64,000 bases of DNA, taken from the NCBI GenBank assembly GCA_022825005.1, contig JAJDYU010000069.1:163007-227006 (forward strand), in the 5' to 3' direction. Made by a program: the position numbers and the translations under genes. The first letter of the stretch is position 1. Every line of letters starts with the position of its first letter. The notes beneath the pieces are model-generated. The model was not told where the DNA came from, searched no databases, and worked only from the letters and a program-made list of their open reading frames with translations. Below, in pieces: positions 43,409 through 51,686 of this stretch. This DNA is from Acidimicrobiia bacterium. Its GTDB lineage: Bacteria > Actinomycetota > Acidimicrobiia > Acidimicrobiales > Bin134.

Positions 43409-43669
43409 CTAAACCGGGTAGACGTCAACGCCGCCGGCTACTTGGGCCAGCTCCTCTTCGCTGAGCCGGTCGGATGCCGGCAGAGTGAGGTGGGCGGCGG
43501 TGGCGCTTTCCTCGTGTACGTGGATGGTGAACCCCTCGGGGATGGACAGGCCCAATTCCGCGGAGATCGCTGAGCGGGGATCGGCCAGCAGTTGCGCCCG
43601 GAATTCCCCGTCCTCAGCCGCTTTGTTGGTGATGTGAGCCCTCAACTCGCCCACTGTCTTGGTCGCCAT
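43409..43669 (-). CDS. NHLP-type RiPP precursor peptide, 6-residue core
   Basis: An 86-residue paralogue of the adjacent precursor, with the same 80-residue leader ending EELAQVAGG and a core of only VDVYPV before a clear TAG stop. Both cores fit [I/V]-D-x-x-P. The ribosome site is strong (GGGGAGG). The pair reads away from the biosynthetic-candidate genes, from a shared 61-base AT-rich gap. NHLP leaders usually carry cores of 15 residues or more, so these are exceptionally short, and neither core has Cys, or enough Ser/Thr for lanthionine chemistry. Confidence 0.88.
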   Translation of the reverse strand: MATKTVGELRAHITNKAAEDGEFRAQLLADPRSAISAELGLSIPEGFTIHVHEESATAAHLTLPASDRLSEEELAQVAGGVDVYPV

Positions 43670-43730
43670 CGCTATCCTCCCCTTTTGCTCATCTAATCAA
43701 TATGTTCTAATTACAAAATGCTTGCAGCAC
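43670..43730. promoter_or_regulatory. Divergent promoter gap of the RiPP locus
   Basis: This 61-base stretch separates the precursor genes (minus) from the 349-residue protein gene (plus). It is noticeably AT-rich against the window (for example AATCAATATGTTCTAATTAC), as promoters in GC-rich genomes are. No -35/-10 pair has a convincing spacing, so only the region is called. Confidence 0.5.
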
Positions 43731-44780
43731 ATGAATGAACCGTCAAGCTTTGCGTACGACTCGCTGGGCAGCCTCCTAGAAGAGTTCCGGAGCCTGTTTC
43801 CCCCTGCTCTTGTCGACGACTCCGGTTGGGAACGGGTGGCGGCACTCGCAACGCGCCTACCCGCCCACACAGCCGATTCCCGCTTCGGCTTCGAGTTCGA
43901 CTTGGGCGACGCCAACGCCGCGGCCGACCTCTGCGCCATCGTGCCGCCTGGTTCCAATCTCGCTGCCTTCTACGAGGAGAGCGATTGCAGCTTGGCGGGG
44001 CCGGGCTTCGGCAGCTTCCTGGCCCAGCAGCGAGAAGACCCGCAGTCATTTTTGGCCCGAACCGGTGCGACCATCATTCTGGAATACGACTTGGCCGGGC
44101 CGCCGCCCGGACAACACGGCCCTCCCGGAGTCTTCATCACCAATCGGGACGCCCCCGATGGGCCTGCAACACACATCCACGACGAACCCGACGGCTTGAT
44201 CACTGCGCTGGAGTCGGCCGCGGGCTGGGAGCGGGGCGTCATTGATAGGGGCCAGATGGAACGGGTGTGGGCCGCAGTAGCGGAGTCGGGAAGGGTAAAA
44301 CACGGTGCCGTCATGCCGGGCAGAGACTCGCAGGCCGTCCGGCTGATCATCCCGGGCGTTGGCCGTGGCGACATCGCGCGAATGCTGGAGCGGCTTCAGT
44401 GGAGCGGCGATCCAATGGTGGTCACTTCTGCCCTGGCCGACTTGGCCGGATTGGTCAGCCCGCAAGCGGGAATCAGCATCGACGTGGTCTCTCAAGGCGT
44501 GTCTCCCCGCCTCGGCCTGGAGTTGACTTGCCCGGTCGAGCAACCCCGAACCGATCCTGGCGAATGGAAGGCCTTGGCCAACCGGCTGGCCGACAACGAG
44601 TGGTGTCTGCCAGCCAAGGCCGCCGGGCTGGTCGACTGGCTCGGCATCGAGACCGTCTTTGGCGAAGGTGGCCTCTACAAGGTGGTTCAGACCATCAACC
44701 ACATAAAGCTGGTCATTCACCAGGACACCGTTGGGGTCAAGGGATACGGCGCCATAGACCTGCTGTGGTCCGCGGGATAA
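43731..44780 (+). CDS. Uncharacterised protein of the NHLP RiPP locus
   Basis: A 349-residue protein, with the ATG at 43731 chosen because an earlier in-frame ATG would overlap the divergent precursor gene. No signal peptide or membrane helix is seen. It is acidic. Its middle has IILEYDLAGPPPGQHGPPGVFI and HIHDEPDGLITALESAAGW, and its C-terminal third has ISIDVVSQGVSPRLGLELTC, DWLGIETVFG and INHIKLVIHQDTVGVKGYGAID. I do not recognise a named family or an enzyme motif. I have an impression, unverified, that the LGLE and NHIK pattern recurs in proteins near other RiPP precursors. It and the methyltransferase are divergent from the precursors and are the best candidates for core processing. Confidence 0.8.
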   Translation: MNEPSSFAYDSLGSLLEEFRSLFPPALVDDSGWERVAALATRLPAHTADSRFGFEFDLGDANAAADLCAIVPPGSNLAAFYEESDCSLAGPGFGSFLAQQREDPQSFLARTGATIILEYDLAGPPPGQHGPPGVFITNRDAPDGPATHIHDEPDGLITALESAAGWERGVIDRGQMERVWAAVAESGRVKHGAVMPGRDSQAVRLIIPGVGRGDIARMLERLQWSGDPMVVTSALADLAGLVSPQAGISIDVVSQGVSPRLGLELTCPVEQPRTDPGEWKALANRLADNEWCLPAKAAGLVDWLGIETVFGEGGLYKVVQTINHIKLVIHQDTVGVKGYGAIDLLWSAG

Positions 44781-44787
44781 CCGAATT

Positions 44788-45525
44788 GTGACGAATGGAT
44801 CACCTATGAAGCCAGAAAAAATAGGAGAAGAGCGGCAGGGGCGCCCCAACGCACCAACCGAGATTTACGGTCAGCACTACTCACAGGACTACGCCGCGCT
44901 CTTCATCGATCATCCCTACTGGGCGCCCAAGCTTCAGTTCAATGCGGCGGCACTCAGCCGGCTGTTGAGGCCACTGGGAAATTGGCTGGACGCCTGTTGC
45001 GGGCAGGGCTGGCACCTCGCCCAGTTCCCCCACCACCAGCGGATGGGCATCGACCTCAGTTCGGCCCAACTGGATCGGGCCAGGGTGCTGAATCCCGGAG
45101 TTCAGTTCATCCAGGCCGACCTCGCCGAGTACGAATTCCCCGAACAGCAGCGCTTCGACGTAGTGAGCAGCTTTTGGAGCTCCTACTCGTACCTGCCTGA
45201 CGAAGATGCGATACGGGCGGTGGTGGAGAAGCTGATTCGCTGGACCGCGCCGGGCGGCACCCTCTATCTGGAGCTGACCTCACCGGAAATGCTGGCAGAG
45301 TTCAATCAGAGTGAGTTCGCCGTAGACACCGGATCCAGGGTCAACCTGCAAACTCCTGACGGCGTCCGCTGGCTGTTTTACGACCCCGGCGGGGTCCACC
45401 GGCTGGTCAGTCCGCATCTTGAGTTCTTTGTCGAACTCATTGAGCCCCACTTCGCCGCCATCAACCACTCGACGGTCATCCGGACTATCCGCCAACTCAT
45501 CGCTCAACAAAAGCAACCCGACTGA
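44788..45525 (+). CDS. SAM-dependent methyltransferase of the RiPP locus
   Basis: A 245-residue class I methyltransferase. Motif I reads LDACCGQGWHLAQF, with MGIDLSSAQLDRA next and the acidic ribose residue in it, then QADLAEYEF and FDVVSSFWSSYSYLPDED. The GTG at 44788 lies seven bases after the upstream stop. ATG at 44806 is an alternative start. Co-oriented with the unknown 349-residue protein, it is the only recognised tailoring enzyme in the locus. Candidate acceptors on the core are Asp, Glu, Tyr and the C-terminus, or a small molecule unrelated to it. Confidence 0.85.
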   Translation: MTNGSPMKPEKIGEERQGRPNAPTEIYGQHYSQDYAALFIDHPYWAPKLQFNAAALSRLLRPLGNWLDACCGQGWHLAQFPHHQRMGIDLSSAQLDRARVLNPGVQFIQADLAEYEFPEQQRFDVVSSFWSSYSYLPDEDAIRAVVEKLIRWTAPGGTLYLELTSPEMLAEFNQSEFAVDTGSRVNLQTPDGVRWLFYDPGGVHRLVSPHLEFFVELIEPHFAAINHSTVIRTIRQLIAQQKQPD

Positions 45526-45552
45526 CTCGACGGACAGCAAAGCCAGGGGTTT

Positions 45553-48474
45553 CTAGGCCATCTGACGCTCAACCAGGCTGCGGAACACTCCCTCGGACTC
45601 GTACAGCTCTTCGAATGCGCCTTGCTGCACAACTCGACCGCCGCTCATGACATAGATGCGGTCGGCATTGCGGATGGTAGACAACCGGTGGGCGATCACC
45701 ACCCGGGTGGCGGCCAGATTCTCCACTCCCCCCATAACCCGGGCCTGACTGTCGGCGTCGAGCCAGCTCGTGGCCTCGTCCATGAGCACAATCGGGGGAT
45801 TCCGCACCAGCGCGGCAGCAATGCGAATCCGCTGCATCTGACCGCCGGAGAAGGTAGCCATGCTGTCTCCCACCACCGTGAACATCTTCATCGGCATGGC
45901 CTCGATGTCCTCGTCCACGTCGGCAAGGCGGGCGGCCCGCCACGCATCTTCAATGGTCAGGTCGGCAGAGACGCCGATGATGTTGTCCAACAGGTTGCCC
46001 GGCTGCAAAGAGCCGTCCTGGGCCACCACGCCGATCTGGCGGCGCACCGAGCGGGCCGCCAGGTTGGACAAGTCGTGGTTGTCGTAATACACCGCGCCGC
46101 CCGTGGGCTCCTCAAGTCCTAGAACCATCCGCATCACCGTGCTCTTTCCGGCCCCGGATTCGCCGACGATGGCCACAAATTCTCCGGGCTGGGCCTCGAT
46201 TGACACCTCGTCGAGCACCAGGGGCCCGTCCTCGTAGTACCGAAAGCTCACCTGGTCGAGGCGCAGACCGCCTCGCAGCTCCAATGAGCCTCCGGTCTCC
46301 TCCCGGCTCTCGGGAACCTCTTCGAGCATCGGAGACACCTGCTCCCACAGCGGGACCACCGAGGTGGCCGCCTCCACCGACAACCCCAAGCTGGCGATCG
46401 CCACGTAGAACACCGACGACACCAAGTAGGCCGCCAGAAAATCCCCGGCCGTCAACTGGTCGGCCCCCTGCCCGGAGGCCACGATGAACAGCCCGGTGGC
46501 CGCTAGCGCCGGCATGGCGATGCTCAGCGCCCCAATCTGCTTGCCGAGGTTGTCGATTTCCCTTCTGGCCAGGAGTTGTTCTCGATAGCCGCGAGCCCAC
46601 ACCGCGAAGGCCGACCCCTCCGCGCCGGCCGAGCGCAGTTTGTCCATCCCGCCGATGAACTGGAGCAGGCTGCCAGACAATCGGCTGGCGATGGCGAACT
46701 CCCGCCGCCGGGGAGCGACCATGCGGAGACCCAGAACCGCGATGACGGCCAAGGTGGCCAGCCCGACCCCCAGGCTCAGCCAGCCAAGCGCGGTGTTGAA
46801 CACAAAGATCAACCCCAGCCCCGGCAACAGGAACACAACGCCCAGAAGGGCGTGGGCCACCAGCCCTGAAACCTGGTCGCGCAGCACCCAGAAGGCGGTC
46901 AGGCGCTTGGCCAGATCGCCAGCGGTGAACCGCCGGAAGAACCCCACCGGCAGATCTATGGTGCGGTCCATCACCGCGGCGGCCACGTTGGCCATCGTCC
47001 GCCCCTCCAAGCGCATGAGCATCATGCCTTGTAGCAGCACCATCAGCCCGGCCACCACCGCCGCCACTGCGATGACGGTGATGATGCGAATCAGCGCCCC
47101 TCCGTCTTGTGACGCCAGAACCCAGGTGGCCAGTGTCTTGACGAAGAGTGAGGGCACCAGCAGCAGGACGCTGGCCAAGAATCCTGCCACTGCGAAGCGG
47201 ATCCAGTCCGACCCGGTGTTCGCCACCGCAAAGCGGGCCAGCTCCCGCAATCCGATCGACCGGTCGTCGGGCAGCGGGCGATAGAAGCCCCAAGCCGTCT
47301 TGTCCAACAAGCGGGCCTCGGGCGGGCCGATGGGGGTCGATTGCCCCGAGGCGGGATCAACCATGCGGTATCGCCCCATGGCCTGGGGGATTAGCGCCAC
47401 CGGCTGGCCGTCGTCGGATCGAAAGGCCAGCATCGCCCCGCTGTCGCCCCGCCACCAGCGACCGGCCACCGAGAGCTGCACCTTCCGGGCCCGGACCCCT
47501 GAAGCCTGGATGACGTCGTCGAGAGAAGCCTCCTCAGACACCCCCCGGGCCCGGGGCGGCGAGCGGAAGGCGATCCCCTCGTGCTGGCCGACCACCTCAA
47601 GGGCCTCAACCAGCGCGGCCCCCACCTCCCCCGACGCGGCCGTCGATGAGCCGAGAACGCTGAACAAGCTCTGGCGAGCCCTCCTGGCCGCCAGCCGGTG
47701 GTAGGCGGTGCGGCCGGTTTGCTCGTTCACCTCGTCGGCCAGCACCAAACGCCGGTTGAACTCCTCGGCCCGCAAGGCCAGCCGGTGGTACTCGTCCAGG
47801 GCCGAGAACAGCCGTCCGCCGCGGGCCATCTCGTTCGATGCAACGCCGATCACGAGGCTGGGACGGGACAGGTCGAGCCAGGCATCGGAGGTGAGGGGCA
47901 CTAGGCTGGTGCTGTCGGGCTCAAGCTGTTCGGTGCCGAGGTAGGAGGCACCGGCCTCGGCCTGGACCCACACCACGCCACCGGGCGGAACCGACACGAC
48001 GCTCCCGGCCTCCGCATCCACCGACTCCCCGACGCCCACCACCACGCTGGTGCGGGGGCGGGGCTCCACCTGGCCGGCCACCCCGGCTGACAGCTCCGAC
48101 ACCCAGGCATCCACCTGGGCGGCCAATGCCTCGCCTACGTCTTCCCGCAGCAAGTCGTCCAAGCCGACACGCCACAGCCGGGCTCCGGGCAGACCCTTGG
48201 CGACGGTTCGCAGCTCACCGCCACCCGGCTCCAATCCGAACACCACCCGGCCCTCGCTGGCTCGCAACAAGTGCTGCCAGTTGGCGGCAAACCCCTCCTC
48301 GCGGTGCTCCACCAGGAATACGTCGAGCCCGCCCTGCTCCACGAACCAGACGGTGCGGGGATCGTCCAGCGGAATGGGTCGGTTGGCACCCCCGATCACC
48401 AACTCACCTTGCGCCAAGGCTAGCTCGGCCAACCGATCTGACTGGGCCACCAGCACCGCAGATTCATCAGCCAT
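45553..48474 (-). CDS. NHLM-type bacteriocin ABC transporter, ATP-binding protein (long form)
   Basis: A 973-residue exporter half. The first 400 residues are soluble and variable (beginning ESAVLVAQSDRLAELAL), with a cNMP-like fold typical of the NHLM long transporter. Membrane helices follow at about residues 430-710 and the ATPase at the end: Walker A VGESGAGKST, signature FSGGQMQRIRIAAAL, Walker B IVLMDEATSWLD and the H-loop VVIAHRLSTIRN. It has no C39 peptidase domain. It forms an operon with the peptidase-bearing exporter, starting nine bases after its stop, and with the HlyD protein, a gene set known from NHLP loci. Confidence 0.88.
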   Translation of the reverse strand: MADESAVLVAQSDRLAELALAQGELVIGGANRPIPLDDPRTVWFVEQGGLDVFLVEHREEGFAANWQHLLRASEGRVVFGLEPGGGELRTVAKGLPGARLWRVGLDDLLREDVGEALAAQVDAWVSELSAGVAGQVEPRPRTSVVVGVGESVDAEAGSVVSVPPGGVVWVQAEAGASYLGTEQLEPDSTSLVPLTSDAWLDLSRPSLVIGVASNEMARGGRLFSALDEYHRLALRAEEFNRRLVLADEVNEQTGRTAYHRLAARRARQSLFSVLGSSTAASGEVGAALVEALEVVGQHEGIAFRSPPRARGVSEEASLDDVIQASGVRARKVQLSVAGRWWRGDSGAMLAFRSDDGQPVALIPQAMGRYRMVDPASGQSTPIGPPEARLLDKTAWGFYRPLPDDRSIGLRELARFAVANTGSDWIRFAVAGFLASVLLLVPSLFVKTLATWVLASQDGGALIRIITVIAVAAVVAGLMVLLQGMMLMRLEGRTMANVAAAVMDRTIDLPVGFFRRFTAGDLAKRLTAFWVLRDQVSGLVAHALLGVVFLLPGLGLIFVFNTALGWLSLGVGLATLAVIAVLGLRMVAPRRREFAIASRLSGSLLQFIGGMDKLRSAGAEGSAFAVWARGYREQLLARREIDNLGKQIGALSIAMPALAATGLFIVASGQGADQLTAGDFLAAYLVSSVFYVAIASLGLSVEAATSVVPLWEQVSPMLEEVPESREETGGSLELRGGLRLDQVSFRYYEDGPLVLDEVSIEAQPGEFVAIVGESGAGKSTVMRMVLGLEEPTGGAVYYDNHDLSNLAARSVRRQIGVVAQDGSLQPGNLLDNIIGVSADLTIEDAWRAARLADVDEDIEAMPMKMFTVVGDSMATFSGGQMQRIRIAAALVRNPPIVLMDEATSWLDADSQARVMGGVENLAATRVVIAHRLSTIRNADRIYVMSGGRVVQQGAFEELYESEGVFRSLVERQMA

Positions 48475-48483
48475 CGAGCACCG

Positions 48484-50730
48484 TCACTCCGCCTGAATGA
48501 GTCGGAAGTACATTCCCTGCCGGTCGGCGAGCAGCTCGTCATGGGTGCCCCGCTGCACCGCCCGCCCCCCGTCGAGGACGACGATCTGGTCGCAGTCCCT
48601 GATGGTGCTCAGCCGGTGGGCCACGATCAAACAGGTGCATCCCCGGCGGCGCAAGGCGTCGTCGATGCCCAGCTCGGTCACGGCATCGAGGCGGCTGGTG
48701 GCCTCGTCCAACAACATCACCGACGGATTGGCGGCCAGTGCTCGGGCGATCTCCATCCGCTGGCGCTGACCGTGGCTGAAGTTCATCCCGGCCTCATCCA
48801 CCGAAGCGCTGTAGCCCCCGGGCCGACTCATGATCTCGTCGTGAATGAGGGCGTCTCTGGCCGCGGCCACCATCCGATGGTCGGACACCGCGGGGTTCCA
48901 CATGGTCAGGTTGTCGCGCACGGTGCCGGAAAAGAGGTAGATGTGCTGGTCGACGACGGCCACCGAGGAGGTCAGCACCTCCCGGGGCACCTCGCCGATC
49001 GGCACCCCGTCGAAAAAGATCTCCCCTGACCACGGGGTATACCCCCCGGCCACCAGCTTCAACAGGGTGGACTTGCCCGACCCGGTGGGCCCGATGACCG
49101 CTACCCGCTGGCCCGCGGCCACCGTCAGGCTGAAGTCCTCGATCAGCGGCGCGTGGTTGGGGCGATAGCCGAAGGTGACGTTGCGCAGTTCCATCCGACC
49201 GTCAAGCCGCAACCGCCCGTGCAGCGTGGCCGCCTGATCCGGCCCTCTCAGACCCTGTTGTGAGCGGCGGGGCGCGGCGAACACCGGGTCTTCGGGGGCG
49301 GCGGTGACGTCGTGAATCCGCTGCAAGTTGGACTCCATGACCTGGAAGGCGTCGGCATACCGGGCAAACCGGCCGATGGGCTGCAAGAAGCCGTTGGCCA
49401 ACAGATAGAAGCCCATGAGCGCTCCGATGGTCATGTCGTCGGACATGACCCGCCAACCCCCCACGCCGAAGACCGCCACGGCGTTCAGCAGCAGAATCAG
49501 GCCGGGCAGCGCGGCGGTGACATAGCCCAGCTCGGCGAATTTCTGGCGGGCGGTGAGTTCCCGGGCCTGGTGTCCGCTCCAGCGGGCAAAGAAGTCGTCT
49601 TCGGTGGCGGTGGACCGCAGGCCCTCAATGTTGCGCAGCCCGGCCGAGCTGACCCCGGCCAACAAGGCCAGCTCTCGCTGCACCTGCTGGTTCTCGTCGT
49701 TGCGGACCCGGCTGACCACCCTGGTTACGGCCACATTGGCCAATCCCAACCCCAGAACCACCGCAGCCAGCACCGGGTCATACACAATCAACAGCGCCAA
49801 GAAGGCCACGCTCATCACCAACTCGATCATCAGCCCGGTGAACTGTGTTGAGACTTGCGATGAAGTTGTCTCCACCAACTGCACTCGGGTGGTCAGGTCA
49901 CCGGCGTAGCGATGGGCAAAGAACTGAGCCGGGAGCCGGAACAGGCGCGACAGCATCTGCTCGCCCTGGGTGGCCGACAGGCAGATCGCCAGCCTCCGCA
50001 AGTTCTTCTGCTGCAACCAGGTGAGGACGAAGGTGAAAGCGGCGGCCAGCCCGGCGGCTAGCGCCACCGGTCCGGCCCAACTGTCCTCTTGAGCGAAAAG
50101 CACCTCGTTCACAAACAGGGTCAAAAGAACGGGGAGGAGCAATCCGGGCAGAGCCAGCAACAGTCCACAGGCGGCGACAAACCCCAGCGGCCGTTTGACT
50201 CCGCTCAGCCAGGGCCGCACCTTGCGCATGACGCCCCGGCGCTCCCCGCCCGGTTGGAAGTCGGGTCCCGGCTGCATCACCATCACCACACCGGTGAACG
50301 ACTCGCTGAACTCCTGTTCGTCGAGGGTGCGGCGGCCGACGGCCGGGTCGTTCAAGTAATAGACCCCATTGCCGAACCCCTCCAGTACCACGAAGTGGTT
50401 GAACTCCCAGAACAGGATCGACGGCAATTCCAGGTCTTTGAGCTGGTCCGGCTCTTTGGTCCAGGCCTCGACCTCAAGCCCGTACTGCTTGGCGGCCCTA
50501 AAGATGTCCGCCGCCGTGCTCCCGTCGCGGCTGACCGCGCAGGTATCCCGCAGTTCTTCTTGGCTCACCCACCGCCCGAAGTGGGCCAGCACGCTGCCCA
50601 AGCAGGCCGCACCGCATTCGGTGGCCTCATACTGGGGGAAGATCGGGGTGCGCAGACGCCGGCGGCCGACTGGCCCCGGTTTGTGGGCGGCCACCGCCTG
50701 ACCTCGGTCGACGTCAGATGCTGGGCTCAC
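48484..50730 (-). CDS. NHLM-type peptidase-containing ABC exporter (C39)
   Basis: A 748-residue exporter that cleaves double-Gly leaders as it transports. The N-terminal C39 peptidase has Cys39 in ATECGAACL, His112 in FNHFVVLEG and Asp128 in LNDPAVG, so all catalytic residues are present. Membrane helices lie at about 165-430. The ATPase follows with Walker A GPTGSGKST, signature FSHGQRQRMEIARALA, and Walker B VMLLDEATSRLD. It should cut both precursor leaders after Gly79-Gly80. The HlyD gene overlaps its start by four bases. Confidence 0.92.
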   Translation of the reverse strand: MSPASDVDRGQAVAAHKPGPVGRRRLRTPIFPQYEATECGAACLGSVLAHFGRWVSQEELRDTCAVSRDGSTAADIFRAAKQYGLEVEAWTKEPDQLKDLELPSILFWEFNHFVVLEGFGNGVYYLNDPAVGRRTLDEQEFSESFTGVVMVMQPGPDFQPGGERRGVMRKVRPWLSGVKRPLGFVAACGLLLALPGLLLPVLLTLFVNEVLFAQEDSWAGPVALAAGLAAAFTFVLTWLQQKNLRRLAICLSATQGEQMLSRLFRLPAQFFAHRYAGDLTTRVQLVETTSSQVSTQFTGLMIELVMSVAFLALLIVYDPVLAAVVLGLGLANVAVTRVVSRVRNDENQQVQRELALLAGVSSAGLRNIEGLRSTATEDDFFARWSGHQARELTARQKFAELGYVTAALPGLILLLNAVAVFGVGGWRVMSDDMTIGALMGFYLLANGFLQPIGRFARYADAFQVMESNLQRIHDVTAAPEDPVFAAPRRSQQGLRGPDQAATLHGRLRLDGRMELRNVTFGYRPNHAPLIEDFSLTVAAGQRVAVIGPTGSGKSTLLKLVAGGYTPWSGEIFFDGVPIGEVPREVLTSSVAVVDQHIYLFSGTVRDNLTMWNPAVSDHRMVAAARDALIHDEIMSRPGGYSASVDEAGMNFSHGQRQRMEIARALAANPSVMLLDEATSRLDAVTELGIDDALRRRGCTCLIVAHRLSTIRDCDQIVVLDGGRAVQRGTHDELLADRQGMYFRLIQAE

Positions 50731-51638
50731 AACCTGGCGGGCTCACCGAGCCCCACGGCGCTTACTCCGGCCAGCAGGCTCACCGGGCGGTCTCGACGCA
50801 CCTTGACGTACAGCGAGCATTGGTCGCCGTCGGCTAGCGGCCAGCTGGGCAAATCGCTCAGCTCCAGTTTCACGAGATGACCTCGGGGCGGGATCCGGGC
50901 GCCGGCGAACGCTTCCAGCCAGCGCGGCGGTTGGATCTCCTGCTCGGAAATCTGCACCACCACCGCTTCTAGCACCTGCGATTCCTGGCCTCTTGCCACC
51001 ACCACCCGGCCGCTCATGCCCGGCTGCAAGCGAGAGGCCTTCGCCCGTGACATAACGCTGACTGCCTCAATTCGCCCCTCGCCGTGGCCTCTTACCGCAG
51101 CCACCTCGGCACCGGCAGAAACCGCTTGGCCCACCGACAGCCCATGCCAGGTGAGCGTGCCCGGGTACGAGATGACGATGTGGTCTCCCGACGCTTGGCG
51201 GGCTTCAAGGCTGCGAAGGTCGGCTCGGGCCAACAAGAGCGCGGCGTCGGCCTCTTGGCCGGCCTCCTCGAGGATCTCGATCCGGGCGCGGGCGTTCCTG
51301 ACTTGTTGGTCCAATTCGAGGTTGGCCACCCGGGCGATGGGCTGCCCGGCGGCGACGGCTCCTCCGGGTTCCACCAGCACGTCGGTGACGTTGCCCGTGG
51401 TGTTGGAGAGCACGGCGAATCGTTCACCGGGTGACGCCACCACGCATCCGGCCGAAACCGTGCGTTCAAGCCGGCCGAACACCCCCCAGATGACGATGCC
51501 GACCACCGCGAGCGCCACCAAGACCACAACCACCCACTCGTGAGGAGCGGTGACTCGAAGCGGGGAGTCGAGGGGTTCTGGCCGCCCTCGCCGTGCCAGC
51601 GCTTGATTTCGGAATATCGGTCGGCCGAACGTGCTCAT
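50727..51638 (-). CDS. HlyD-type NHLM secretion adaptor
   Basis: A 303-residue membrane-fusion protein: short N-terminus, one helix (about residues 34-56, VVVVLVALAVVGIVIWGVFG), a biotinyl-lipoyl-like half (VLVEPGGAVAAGQPIARVAN), a helical pair (LEILEEAGQEADAALLLARADLRSLEA-like region around residues 115-150) and beta-barrel end. It would bridge the inner-membrane exporters to the exterior. Its stop overlaps the exporter start. It is the first gene of the minus-strand export operon. Confidence 0.85.
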   Translation of the reverse strand: MSTFGRPIFRNQALARRGRPEPLDSPLRVTAPHEWVVVVLVALAVVGIVIWGVFGRLERTVSAGCVVASPGERFAVLSNTTGNVTDVLVEPGGAVAAGQPIARVANLELDQQVRNARARIEILEEAGQEADAALLLARADLRSLEARQASGDHIVISYPGTLTWHGLSVGQAVSAGAEVAAVRGHGEGRIEAVSVMSRAKASRLQPGMSGRVVVARGQESQVLEAVVVQISEQEIQPPRWLEAFAGARIPPRGHLVKLELSDLPSWPLADGDQCSLYVKVRRDRPVSLLAGVSAVGLGEPARL

Positions 51639-51686
51639 CGCGAGAACAAAATGCTACATGAACCCCAGAAAATTTGCTCATATACA

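Noticed and set aside
43079..43669. A true nitrile hydratase alpha subunit
   Set aside because: The peptides are under 90 residues and lack the metal-binding Cys motif, so they are leaders only.
43659..43730. Earlier ATG for the 349-residue protein
   Set aside because: It would overlap the precursor gene and remove the promoter gap. The added 24 residues look non-conserved.
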